61,539 nucleotides of DNA, taken from CAZDYI01 sp964509765. Its GTDB lineage: Bacteria; Pseudomonadota; Gammaproteobacteria; Tethybacterales; Tethybacteraceae. Numbering within the stretch: the stretch's first letter is position 1; the number at the start of each line of letters is the position of its first letter. The stretch covers positions 1 through 61,539 of the forward strand of contig CAZDYI010000040.1 of NCBI GenBank assembly GCA_964509765.1. The letters are read 5' to 3'. Shown one piece after another: positions 9,641-16,738 of the stretch. Under the pieces are notes generated by a model. That model was given only the letters and a program-made list of their open reading frames with translations. It ran no database searches and was not told where the DNA came from. The position numbers and the translations under genes are program-made.

Positions 9641-10279
9641 TCAGGCCTGCAGCTCGGAGAGGATCTCGGCCGTCACCTCGTCGATCCCGCAGTCGCCGTC
9701 GACGGAGACGAGCCTCGTGCCCTCGTGGTCGCGGTAGTGCCCGACGAGCGCTGCGGTCTGGGCCTCGTACACGTCGAGTCGGTTCTCGACGGTCTCGGGC
9801 TTGTCGTCGTCGCGCTGGATCAGATCCTCGCCGGTCTCGTCGTCGAGGCCTTCGCTCTTCGGCGGGTTGTGGTCCACGTGGTACACGCGGCCCGACGCCG
9901 GATGGACCCGGCGTCCGGTAAGGCGGCGGACGATCGTTTCCCGGTCGCACCTGATCTCGAGGACGATATCCATCTCGACCTCGCGGTCGAGCGCCTCTGC
10001 CTGTGGGATCGTCCTCGGGAAGCCGTCGAGCAAAAAGCCGCCTGCGCAGTCGTCCTTCGCGATCCTCTCCTTGACCATCCCGATCACGACCGCGTCCGGG
10101 ACGAGCTCGCCCTTGTCCATGTATCCCTTGGCCTCGAGCCCGAGCTCCGTGCCGTCGCGGATCGCCTCGCGGAACATGTCGCCTGTCGAGATCGCGCTGA
10201 TCCCCAGCCGCTCGCTTATGCGGGCGGCCTGGGTGCCCTTGCCGCTTCCGGGCGGGCCTAGCAGGATCATCCTGTTCAT
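9641..10279 (-). CDS. adk: adenylate kinase
   Basis: Converts AMP plus ATP to two ADP. The 212-aa protein starts at MNRMILLGPPGSGKGT, with the P-loop at 8-16; further-upstream in-frame codons give no family match. AMP-binding STGDMFR and GFLLDGFPRT are present. The LID is the long type (TGRRVHPASGRVYHV... about 120-160) without the four zinc-ligand cysteines. It is followed immediately by the PPi-phosphofructokinase gene. The leader contains TGTGAGAAT 12 nt before the ATG, a possible extended -10 with a very short leader. Confidence 0.96.
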   Translation of the reverse strand: MNRMILLGPPGSGKGTQAARISERLGISAISTGDMFREAIRDGTELGLEAKGYMDKGELVPDAVVIGMVKERIAKDDCAGGFLLDGFPRTIPQAEALDREVEMDIVLEIRCDRETIVRRLTGRRVHPASGRVYHVDHNPPKSEGLDDETGEDLIQRDDDKPETVENRLDVYEAQTAALVGHYRDHEGTRLVSVDGDCGIDEVTAEILSELQA

Positions 10280-10334
10280 CGGGAACGGGATATTCTCACA
10301 CACCGCATGCCCGCGCATGCAAAGGCCGCCCCGC

Positions 10335-11606
10335 TCACCAAGGATGAAGCAGGGAGGAAACCGGCCATGCCTCAACGCCGTTCTGGTAGTCGACCTTGTG
10401 CTCCCCGCAATGGAACAGGATCGCCCGCTTGCACTTCTTGCCCATCAACTCCCGGAACTCGCTCAGGTTCCGGGTGTCATGCCTGCTCACCTTGGTTGTT
10501 GCCTTGACTTCGAACGCAAGGAAGTTGAGTCGCTTGCCCAGGACGAAGTCGACCTCGATGCCGTTGTTCTCGCGAAAGTAGGAGAAGTCATGCATCGGCC
10601 CCAGCCTGCTGGTTTCCTTGTGCTTGCGCAGCTCGGACAGGATGAAGTTCTCCAGGATGGTCCCCCAGGCCGGCGACAAGGAGACGCCGCCGTCCCCGAC
10701 GTCCAGCATGCTGGTTGCCATCCCGCTGTCGTTGAGGTACAGCTTCGGCGTGCTGGTCACCTCCTTGTTGCGCAGCTTCTCGCCGAAGCCGGGAAGCTCC
10801 TCGATTAGGTAGTTGTTCGAAAGCAATTCATACAGTTGCTCGATGTAGTAATCGGACTGCCTGGTTGCCTTTGCGATGTCCGTGATGCTTCGCAGGTGCC
10901 CCACGCTTCCCGCGAGCTTCCTGTAGAGCCTCTGCCTGGCTTGCACGCCTTGGAGCTTGCCCTTGACCTCCGATGGCCTGAAGATCTCCTCGTGAATGTA
11001 CCTTTCCATCTCGAGGGCCTTGTCCTCCTCGTAGAGCAGCATCGGATAGCCACCTTCCGCCACGATTTCCTCCAGGTTGCCGGCGGGGCGGTCAGGCGGG
11101 CTGCGGCCTTCCAGGACCGAGTCAACGAAGTTCGGGATCAGGGGCTCACCCTTGGGTTTCTTCCGGCTGCCCCCGCCCGCCTTCGCGGCGGACAGCTCAA
11201 ACTGGCTGAGCGGGCGCAACAGGAATCTCGCCGACCTTCCTTGCAGGTCGGCGAACTTCGCCTTCATCCGGAATCGGTCGCTTGACCCGGTGAGCAGGAA
11301 CATGCCGTTCCTCCTGTCGTTGTCGACGATGCCCTTGATCGACCTTACCAGCTCGGGATTGAGCTGGATTTCGTCAACGACAACGAAGTCGGATCCGTCA
11401 CCGAGGAGGCGGTGGCCGTCTTGCAGCTCGTCCCGTACCTTCCAGTCGTCAAGGGTCAGGTACCTGCCGCCCAGTTTCCTGCAGATCCTCCGGGCCAGGG
11501 TGGTTTTGCCAACCTGCTTGGCGCCTTCCAGGATCACCACAGGCTTGGCATGAAGCGCTCTCTCGACGGCTTGCTCCATGTCGCGGAGGACGTGCGACTT
11601 TTCCAT
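10335..11606 (-). CDS. AAA ATPase with DUF4143 domain
   Basis: 423-aa ATPase of the large, poorly understood AAA_14/DUF4143 family. Walker A GAKQVGKTT is at 28-36, Walker B VVVDEI at 75-80 and a sensor-like LLTGSS at 104-109. A helical middle region (190-300) leads to a C-terminal domain with EVDFVL (D353) and FEVKAT (E366, K368), a PD-(D/E)xK-like nuclease signature. The start at MEKSHVLRDMEQ is the family start. It lies 55 nt upstream of adk on the same strand. Lower GC and an AT-rich control region suggest acquired DNA. The cellular role is unknown; mobility or defence has been suggested for relatives, but nothing here proves it. Confidence 0.85.
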   Translation of the reverse strand: MEKSHVLRDMEQAVERALHAKPVVILEGAKQVGKTTLARRICRKLGGRYLTLDDWKVRDELQDGHRLLGDGSDFVVVDEIQLNPELVRSIKGIVDNDRRNGMFLLTGSSDRFRMKAKFADLQGRSARFLLRPLSQFELSAAKAGGGSRKKPKGEPLIPNFVDSVLEGRSPPDRPAGNLEEIVAEGGYPMLLYEEDKALEMERYIHEEIFRPSEVKGKLQGVQARQRLYRKLAGSVGHLRSITDIAKATRQSDYYIEQLYELLSNNYLIEELPGFGEKLRNKEVTSTPKLYLNDSGMATSMLDVGDGGVSLSPAWGTILENFILSELRKHKETSRLGPMHDFSYFRENNGIEVDFVLGKRLNFLAFEVKATTKVSRHDTRNLSEFRELMGKKCKRAILFHCGEHKVDYQNGVEAWPVSSLLHPW

Positions 11607-11652
11607 GGCGATGCAATGATAACACGATACAATATATTTCCGAAAGTTTTCC

Positions 11653-11702
11653 GATATATATAAAAATATTTTGTGATATATATCTAAATCATTCGAGATA
11701 TA
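11653..11702. repeat. three AT-rich direct repeats upstream of the AAA ATPase
   Basis: GATATATA at 11653-11660 and 11675-11682 and GAGATATA at 11695-11702 are spaced 20-22 bp, about two helical turns. They lie within a strongly AT-rich stretch (about 11620-11710) upstream of the ATPase start. Phased repeats like these suit a regulator binding one face of DNA, or a bent promoter region. Apart from these repeats and the terminator structures at 11863-11942, 11607-12007 holds no gene that I can see. Confidence 0.45.
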
Positions 11703-11862
11703 CAGCAATAACTGTATTGGATCATGCCAGGACCGTGCTCTCGCGCTCGCAGGCTGCGGAGCCAGTGCAACAGATAAAATCCCTCCCGCCATGCATCGTG
11801 GGGGACGGGTGATGCCGTGGCCGAAATCCCTTCAGGCCGCCGGCCGGCTCATCATGACGGAC

Positions 11863-11909
11863 AAAAAAAACCGCCGGACCGGAAAGCGCGAGGCTTCCCT
11901 GTCCGGCGG
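11863..11909 (-). terminator. rho-independent terminator of the phasin gene
   Basis: On the minus strand a 9-bp stem CCGCCGGAC/GTCCGGCGG (arms at plus 11871-11879 and 11901-11909) is followed by eight T's (plus 11863-11870). It lies about 100 nt past the phasin stop. The loop region contains a further GGAA/TTCC pairing. Confidence 0.8.
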
Positions 11910-11920
11910 TCCGAGATATA

Positions 11921-11942
11921 CGGGAGCGCCTAGGCGCTCCCG
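11921..11942. repeat. perfect 22-bp palindrome
   Basis: Uninterrupted palindrome with half-site CGGGAGCGCCT, between the phasin stop and its terminator. It would fold into an 8-9 bp hairpin in RNA, or it could be a dimer-binding site in DNA. It has no T-tract of its own. Confidence 0.6.
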
Positions 11943-12007
11943 CAAATCAACTTTTGGCGCATGGGGTTGAGGAGGGAGGATATGCGCCAGGGCGTGATTA
12001 GCCGATG

Positions 12008-12574
12008 TTAGCCCCTCTTGCCCTTGCCGGCCGGCTTGGCTGCCTTCGCGCCCGCCTCGGACACCGTCTGCGCGACGGTGCTGAAGTTGCTGCGCTGGGC
12101 CGCGACGGTCTTCTCGACGAGGTCGTTGAAGGTCCGGTAGGCCTCGGCCTGGTTGCGGAACATCTCGCGGAAGATGTTCCCGTACGGCTGGGCGTTGCCG
12201 TTGGGGATCGAGTCTGCGATCCGCTCGAACGAGTCCGAGATCAGGTCGTCGGCGACCTTCTTGTTGTTGTCGGACACGTCCGCAAGGTCGGCCGCGGCCT
12301 CGGTGGAGAGCTTGTAGATCTCCTTCGAGAAGCCCTCGATCGCCTTCGCCTCGCTCTTGCTGATCCGCTCCTGGACCTTGGCGAACTCCTCGATGTCGCG
12401 CGCGCCGCGAAGGTCCTTCGCGTAGTCGGCGTGGCGCTCGATGGTCTCCTTTGCCGCCTGGATGTTCTTCTCCAGGAGCTCGGCGGACTTGCTCAGCGCG
12501 AGGTCGAGGACCTGGCTGGCGTTGTTGAAGGTGGCCTTGGTGGCCGCCTCGGTGTCAAACGGGATCTTGTTCAT
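12008..12574 (-). CDS. phasin family protein
   Basis: Polyhydroxyalkanoate granule-coat protein, 188 aa, almost entirely amphipathic helix, with a Lys/Gly-rich C-terminus (AKPAGKGKRG). Phasin-family patterns include FNNASQVLDLALSKSAELLEKN and REMFRNQAEAYRTFNDLVEK. The ATG at 12574 follows AGAGGA at good spacing. It is monocistronic, with its own promoter (12608-12636) and terminator (11863-11909). It implies that the organism stores PHA, although no PHA synthase lies in the window. The control region suggests PHA-responsive repression (see 12618-12630). Confidence 0.85.
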   Translation of the reverse strand: MNKIPFDTEAATKATFNNASQVLDLALSKSAELLEKNIQAAKETIERHADYAKDLRGARDIEEFAKVQERISKSEAKAIEGFSKEIYKLSTEAAADLADVSDNNKKVADDLISDSFERIADSIPNGNAQPYGNIFREMFRNQAEAYRTFNDLVEKTVAAQRSNFSTVAQTVSEAGAKAAKPAGKGKRG

Positions 12575-12576
12575 GT

Positions 12577-12604
12577 GGGTATCCTCTGTGTTGGTGGGAT
12601 ACCC
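12577..12604 (-). promoter_or_regulatory. inverted repeat overlapping the phasin ribosome-binding site
   Basis: GGGTATCC (plus 12577-12584) and GGATACCC (plus 12597-12604) form a perfect 8-bp inverted repeat. It begins just after the -10 and ends 2 nt before the start codon. In RNA the 3' arm shares the GGA of the AGAGGA ribosome-binding site, so a hairpin would partly hide it. It could instead be a DNA operator. Confidence 0.55.
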
Positions 12605-12607
12605 AAT

Positions 12608-12636
12608 ATTATAAATGTTGCACTGCACAAAATCAA
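12608..12636 (-). promoter_or_regulatory. phasin promoter with PhaR-like palindrome in the spacer
   Basis: On the minus strand TTGATT (plus 12631-12636), a 17-bp spacer and TATAAT (plus 12608-12613) make a strong sigma-70 promoter. The spacer contains the near-palindrome TTGCACTGCACAA (12618-12630). TGC-rich palindromes of this kind upstream of phasin genes are binding sites for the PHA-responsive repressor PhaR in other proteobacteria. Assignment to PhaR is inference. Confidence 0.65.
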
Positions 12637-12683
12637 CCCCCACGGCGATTCCGGCGGGAAAGCGGCATTTGTTGCGTAACTAT

Positions 12684-14522
12684 ATGTATTCATTGAATAA
12701 AAAATACCACAGGATTTGCGCCTCTGTCGCATGTTGCGTTGCAACATTTATCGCGGCCCCCGTTTTGGCGCCGGGCGCGCAGGCCGCGACCCTCAACGAG
12801 CGGATCAGGCCGCTGCTCGAGCTCGACGACGCGCGCCGCCTGCTTGCGCGCAGGAAGGACCCCGGGCAGCTGGTGGCCCTTGCCGCGGGCTCGCCCTCGC
12901 GCTACGTGCGCCGCGAGGCGCAGGTCTCGCTCGCGGGCCACTACGCGCAGGTCCGCGACTGGCCGGCCTACCGCGAGGTCGCGGACTTCGCGGGGCCGTG
13001 CGCCTCGCTGCTCGAGGCCGTGCACCGGCGGGGGCCGGACGAGATCGCCGAAAGGGTCGGCGCAGCGCTCGCCTCCGACCCGCGGGACGAGACCTGCAAG
13101 GAGGCGCTCAAGGCGGCGTCGGCCGCGGGGTTCCTGCGCGACGACAGGGTGTGGCGCCAGATAAGGGTGCTGGTCGACGGGCGCAAGTCCAGGACCGCGA
13201 GGGCGCTTCTCCCGCTGCTCAAGGACGACCGCGCAAGCTCCGAGCAGCTCAACAAGGCAATCCAGGACGCGACGCGGAGGATCAGGGGCAAGCACGGCCT
13301 GGACACCAGGGCCGAGGAGGAGCTGCTCGCGGTCTCGGCGGTCGTCGCCGCGCGGCGCGACGCGCTGATGGTGGGCAGGCGCTGGGAGCAGTTCGCGCCC
13401 TACATCTCCGACGACATCGAAAGGCAGGTGTGGACGATCGTCGGCAAGCACGCATCCCTCGACCACCACGCGAGGGAGGCGCTCGGCTTCTACCGCAGGG
13501 TGCCCATCGAGGAGCACGGCAGGTTCGAGCTCGCCTGGCGGGCGCGGGCTGCGATCCGCGCGCGGGACTGGAAGGAGGTCCAGCAGTCCACCGCTGCGAT
13601 GACAGGCGAGCAGGCGACGCTGCCGGACTGGCGGTTCTGGAACGCCTACGCGCTCAGCAGGCTCGACTCCAAGGAGGCAGCCTGGGACGCAATGGTCGCG
13701 GTCGCTCAGAACCACGACAGCTTCTACGGCCTCGTCGCGCGCTCGCTGACCGGCAGGGCGCTCCGCACAGGCAGGCACCGGCCCGACCCCGCCGCTGCCG
13801 CAGGCCTCGCCGGCGACGTCGACTTCCGCATGGCGGTCGCGCTCGGGACGTCGGGCAACACGGTAAGGGCGCGGAAGATCTGGAGGTTCCTCAACTCCGG
13901 CATGTCGGGCGGCGAGCTCCTCGCGGCGGCCAAGCTCGCCGAGGACGAGGGCTGGTACCTCGGGTCGATCAACGCCGCAGACCGGGCCGCGGCGGAGGCG
14001 CCGAGCCACGAGCTGCGCTTCCCGGTACCGCACCTCGACACGGTGAGGGGCTACACCGACAGGTTCGGGGTCGACCCCGCCTTCGCCTACGCGATCATGC
14101 GCCAGGAGAGCCGCTTCAACCCCAGGGCGCTTTCGAGCGCAGGCGCTCGGGGCCTGATGCAGGTGATGCCGGCGACGGGAAGGGCCGTGGCCAGGAAGCA
14201 CGGCTACACGCGCTACAACACCTCGAGGCTGTTCCTGCTCGAGACCAACGTGATCATCGGAACGAGGTACATCGCCGACCTCCACGGCAGCGTCGGCCAG
14301 GACCCGATCCTGGTCGCGGCGACCTACAACGCCGGGCCGAAGAACGTCAACAGGTGGCGGCGCTCCTCAAGGGGCGTCGACAAGCTCGCCTTCATCGAGA
14401 CGATCCCCTTCACCGAGACCAGGCTGTACGTCAAGCACGTGATGGCGAACATGGCGCACTACGACCTGCGCTTCGACAGCGCGATCAAGCCGTGGCACGA
14501 GTGGCTCGAGGGCCGCTACTGA
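12684..14522 (+). CDS. slt: soluble lytic murein transglycosylase
   Basis: Periplasmic peptidoglycan lytic transglycosylase, 612 aa, cleaving MurNAc-GlcNAc bonds with 1,6-anhydro ring formation. A signal peptide (MYSLNKKYHRICASVACCV..., cleavage near AQA at 34) is followed by a long alpha-superhelical U-domain (40-440). The C-terminal SLT domain has catalytic E475 in MRQESRFNP, then GARGLMQVMPATG and VAATYNAGPKNV. This matches Slt70 architecture and length. It is divergent from the phasin gene and convergent with cyaY; the two stops abut at TGATCA. The first 30 codons are AT-richer than the rest. Confidence 0.93.
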   Translation: MYSLNKKYHRICASVACCVATFIAAPVLAPGAQAATLNERIRPLLELDDARRLLARRKDPGQLVALAAGSPSRYVRREAQVSLAGHYAQVRDWPAYREVADFAGPCASLLEAVHRRGPDEIAERVGAALASDPRDETCKEALKAASAAGFLRDDRVWRQIRVLVDGRKSRTARALLPLLKDDRASSEQLNKAIQDATRRIRGKHGLDTRAEEELLAVSAVVAARRDALMVGRRWEQFAPYISDDIERQVWTIVGKHASLDHHAREALGFYRRVPIEEHGRFELAWRARAAIRARDWKEVQQSTAAMTGEQATLPDWRFWNAYALSRLDSKEAAWDAMVAVAQNHDSFYGLVARSLTGRALRTGRHRPDPAAAAGLAGDVDFRMAVALGTSGNTVRARKIWRFLNSGMSGGELLAAAKLAEDEGWYLGSINAADRAAAEAPSHELRFPVPHLDTVRGYTDRFGVDPAFAYAIMRQESRFNPRALSSAGARGLMQVMPATGRAVARKHGYTRYNTSRLFLLETNVIIGTRYIADLHGSVGQDPILVAATYNAGPKNVNRWRRSSRGVDKLAFIETIPFTETRLYVKHVMANMAHYDLRFDSAIKPWHEWLEGRY

Positions 14523-14813
14523 TCAGTTTCCGGCAAGGCAGGTCTCGAGCCGCTCGAAGAACCCGGTCCCGTCGCGGGTGTCCACCCACCTGTCGCCGTC
14601 GTGCCGGAAGTGGTAGCCGCCGCTCTTCGCCGCGAGCCAGATTTCCTCGACCGGCGGCTGGCGGTTGACCACGATCTTCGCGCCGTCGGCCAGGGTCACC
14701 TCGCAGATGTCGCCGTTGCTCTCGTAATCGACGTCGTCCTCCATCCCGTCGAGTCGCTCCTCGAGCGCTGCGAAGAGCTCCTCGCACAGGTCGGCGTATG
14801 ACTTGTCCGGCAC
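14523..14813 (-). CDS. cyaY: iron-sulfur cluster assembly protein CyaY (frataxin)
   Basis: Bacterial frataxin, 96 aa, an iron-binding regulator of Fe-S cluster assembly. The acidic helix (YADLCEELFAALEERLDGMEDDVDYE) and the sheet motifs (QPPVEEIWLAAKSGGYHFRHDGDRWVDTRDG) are diagnostic. The GTG at 14813 gives the normal start and length; the upstream in-frame ATG at 14858 would add a non-homologous tail. TAGAAT lies 7 nt before the GTG with no ribosome-binding site, suggesting a leaderless transcript. In many relatives cyaY is divergent from lptM-lysA; here about 2.2 kb of toxin-antitoxin DNA separates them. Confidence 0.9.
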   Translation of the reverse strand: MPDKSYADLCEELFAALEERLDGMEDDVDYESNGDICEVTLADGAKIVVNRQPPVEEIWLAAKSGGYHFRHDGDRWVDTRDGTGFFERLETCLAGN

Positions 14814-14833
14814 GGCGGCGATTCTATTTCCCG

Positions 14834-15070
14834 TCAGGATCGGGCCTGATCCCGGCAAGACCCGGAAACCGCATGCGCTGCGAATGCCGAATGCCCCGCG
14901 AAGGGCCGATAGGCGCCGGCGTGACCAAGCATCCTCCGACGAGCCGCTTGACTTCGCTCGTGATGATGCCCGAGAGCCCTCTCGCGAAACCTGCGGAAGG
15001 GCTTGTTCTGGTAAGGATCAATCAGGACGTTGGTGTCGATTCCTATGAGACTCTCCGGCCTGTCAGGCAT
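14834..15070 (-). pseudogene. truncated PIN-domain toxin
   Basis: The reading frame starts with MPDRPESLIGIDTNVLID, matching the first 18 residues of the intact PIN toxin at 15635-16402 (MPDRPERLIAVDTNLLVD). After about residue 25 similarity in this frame is lost. A second frame then shows FARGLSGIITSEVKR, resembling LIRISKGIIGSLERK of the intact toxin, so a frameshift seems likely. No later PIN acidic residues can be found before cyaY. It overlaps the antitoxin gene by 8 nt (ATGCCTGA), exactly as in the intact module. It is probably non-functional. Confidence 0.65.
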
Positions 15071-15374
15071 AAATGTCTTCCTTGGTCAGAACCTTGCCCT
15101 CGAGCTTGGGATTGCCCTTGCGTTTCGGGATGTTCCTGAGCCCCTCGCTGATGGCGGCAGCCTCCGCATCCGTGAGCGGCTCCCTGTGTTCAGTCCAGTT
15201 CAGCTCGGCGAGCCTGCGCCCGTCCTTCGTAATGTAGACGTGGTCGCCAGGCTCGATGCGCCCGACGATGCGCTCCATGCGCTCGGGGGTGAGGTCGGAG
15301 ACCTCGACCTCGTACCTCTCGCGGAGCCTTCTGGGCGGTTCCTTTGCTTCCTGCTTCGGAGGGATGTCCTTCAT
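15063..15374 (-). CDS. Phd/YefM-like antitoxin (module 1)
   Basis: Predicted antitoxin of 103 aa. The core GDHVYITKDGRRLAELNW resembles the Phd/YefM 'vITknGkpvAvL' motif, and the Arg/Glu-rich N-terminus (PPRRLRERYEVEVSD) could bind DNA. It is about 80-85% identical to the antitoxin at 16395-16718 and shares the same upstream 16-nt element. The start is MKDIPPKQ; longer in-frame extensions have no counterpart in the paralogue. Its toxin partner downstream is truncated, leaving this an orphan that might cross-neutralise the intact toxin. The antitoxin family assignment is by motif resemblance. Confidence 0.7.
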   Translation of the reverse strand: MKDIPPKQEAKEPPRRLRERYEVEVSDLTPERMERIVGRIEPGDHVYITKDGRRLAELNWTEHREPLTDAEAAAISEGLRNIPKRKGNPKLEGKVLTKEDIYA

Positions 15375-15378
15375 GACC

Positions 15379-15394
15379 CAACATGCTAACACGG
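15379..15394 (-). promoter_or_regulatory. shared upstream element of antitoxin 1
   Basis: CCGTGTTAGCATGTTG on the minus strand, 4 nt before the start codon, is identical to the element before antitoxin 2. TAGCAT inside it could be the -10. The same position and sequence in both modules suggests a common autoregulatory operator. The rest of 15395-15634 is non-coding as far as I can see. Confidence 0.45.
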
Positions 15395-15634
15395 CGGACG
15401 CCGTAACAGCGAAGGGCAAGGGAAGGGAACGATTTCTTTTGAAATAAATGACAATTTGCCAAGCAAAGCCGCTTTGCTCATGCCAGGACGGCAGCCCATG
15501 AGACACCGCTAAGCCAAGGACGAACCCGATGCCTGTCCTCGCCGCAGCAGGCGAGTTTCCTACGGATGCTTATGCGCATCCTGTCGCTGCCGCCTCGGTG
15601 CCCCTTCGCATGCAGAGGGAGGTCCGGCGGCCGG

Positions 15635-16402
15635 CTAAGTGTCGCTTTGCTCCTGCCGCTCGGCAGGCTTTTCTTCGATCGTGATGGTCTTGCCGAAACG
15701 CACGGTGAACCCCATCCATGTCAGAATCGAAACTGCCTCGAGCAGATTGCCTTGTTCGGGCATGTTCCTTCTGAGAAACTCGCAGATCGGGAGGTCAGCA
15801 TCTTCAGCAGGGACGTCGTCCCCGGGACCGTCAGCAGCTGCGGGGGCTGCTGGATCTGCGGCGTCGCCTGAAGCGTCCGTCAAGAAATCACCTGCCGGCG
15901 GCTCGGCCGCGGCGATCTCCCTGCAGGAGTCCAGCAGGGCATCGAAGTCGAACCCCTCCTCGTGGGGGTTGATTATTTCCATGCCCTTGTAGCTCCCCAG
16001 CCTGGCGACGGCCTTGTCCCCGGTCAGGAAGTACCTGCAGCCCGCGCGGCAGAAGGTTGCAAGAAGCACGGGGTCCCAGATGCGGGAGATGCGATGCCGC
16101 TGCATCAGGGCGCTTGCCTCCCTCACGTCATCCCGGGTCACCGGGACGATGTCGAAGAGATGCATCAGCCTCTCGAGGAGTTCGTGCGCGCTGTCCTCGT
16201 CCAGGTAGTCCTGCCTGGTAGTGGCGTTGTATAACTCAGTAAGGGACTGAGCGGACAGGATTGTGCCCTTGCGTTCCAAGGAACCGATGATTCCCTTGGA
16301 AATCCGTATCAGGGCGGCGTCCTCCTCTGAGTCTGTGGGCCGCACTGAGTCCACCAGCAGGTTTGTGTCAACGGCGATGAGCCTCTCCGGCCTGTCAGGC
16401 AT
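15635..16402 (-). CDS. PIN-domain toxin with C-terminal extension
   Basis: Predicted ribonuclease toxin of the PIN (VapC-like) superfamily, 255 aa. Acidic active-site residues are in place: D12 (AVDTN), E56 (SLTELYN), D110 (RIWDPVLLA) and D129 (LTGDKAV). The PIN domain ends near 150. A linker rich in Asp, Ala and Pro (165-205) then leads to a 50-residue tail (DLPICEFLRRNMPEQGNLLEAV...FTVRFGKTITIEE) that ordinary VapC proteins of about 130-140 aa lack. The ATG overlaps the antitoxin stop by 8 nt, ensuring coupled translation. The target RNA is unknown. Confidence 0.8.
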   Translation of the reverse strand: MPDRPERLIAVDTNLLVDSVRPTDSEEDAALIRISKGIIGSLERKGTILSAQSLTELYNATTRQDYLDEDSAHELLERLMHLFDIVPVTRDDVREASALMQRHRISRIWDPVLLATFCRAGCRYFLTGDKAVARLGSYKGMEIINPHEEGFDFDALLDSCREIAAAEPPAGDFLTDASGDAADPAAPAAADGPGDDVPAEDADLPICEFLRRNMPEQGNLLEAVSILTWMGFTVRFGKTITIEEKPAERQEQSDT

Positions 16403-16718
16403 AGATGTCTTCCCTGGTCAGGACCTTGCCCTTGAGCTTGGGATTGCCCTCGCGGGTCGGGATGTTCCTGATCTCCTCGATGATGGCGGCACGCTCCGCA
16501 TCCGTGAGCGGCTCCTTGTGCTCCGTCCACTGCAGCTCGGCGAGCCTGCGACCGTCCTTGGTTATGTAGACGTGGTCGCCGGGTTCGATGCGCCCGACGA
16601 TGCGCTCCATGCGCTCGGGGGTCATGTCGGAGACCTCGACCTCGTACCTCTCGCGGAGCCTTCTCGGGGGCTCCTCGGCTTCCTGCTTCGGGGGAACGTC
16701 CTGATGGGTGTCCTTCAT
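16395..16718 (-). CDS. Phd/YefM-like antitoxin (module 2)
   Basis: 107-aa antitoxin partner of the PIN toxin immediately downstream. It shares RRLRERYEVEVSD, GDHVYITKDGRRLAELQW and the C-terminus KVLTREDIYA with the module 1 copy. An extra THQDV near the N-terminus distinguishes it. The DNA of the two copies is about 90% alike, and the similarity runs on into the first 20 or so toxin codons, marking a tandem duplication of about 1.33 kb period. It should bind the toxin and repress its own promoter. Confidence 0.75.
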   Translation of the reverse strand: MKDTHQDVPPKQEAEEPPRRLRERYEVEVSDMTPERMERIVGRIEPGDHVYITKDGRRLAELQWTEHKEPLTDAERAAIIEEIRNIPTREGNPKLKGKVLTREDIYA

Positions 16719-16722
16719 GGTT

Positions 16723-16738
16723 CAACATGCTAACACGG
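16723..16738 (-). promoter_or_regulatory. shared upstream element of antitoxin 2
   Basis: Identical CCGTGTTAGCATGTTG element, 4 nt before antitoxin 2. Here a -35-like TTGCGG lies 18 bp upstream of TAGCAT. The remaining 16739-16985 contains no other gene I can support. Confidence 0.45.

Noticed and set aside
15541..15600. Small GGATGC/GCATCC hairpin after the PIN toxin
   Set aside because: Only 6 bp with no T-tract; too weak to call a terminator.
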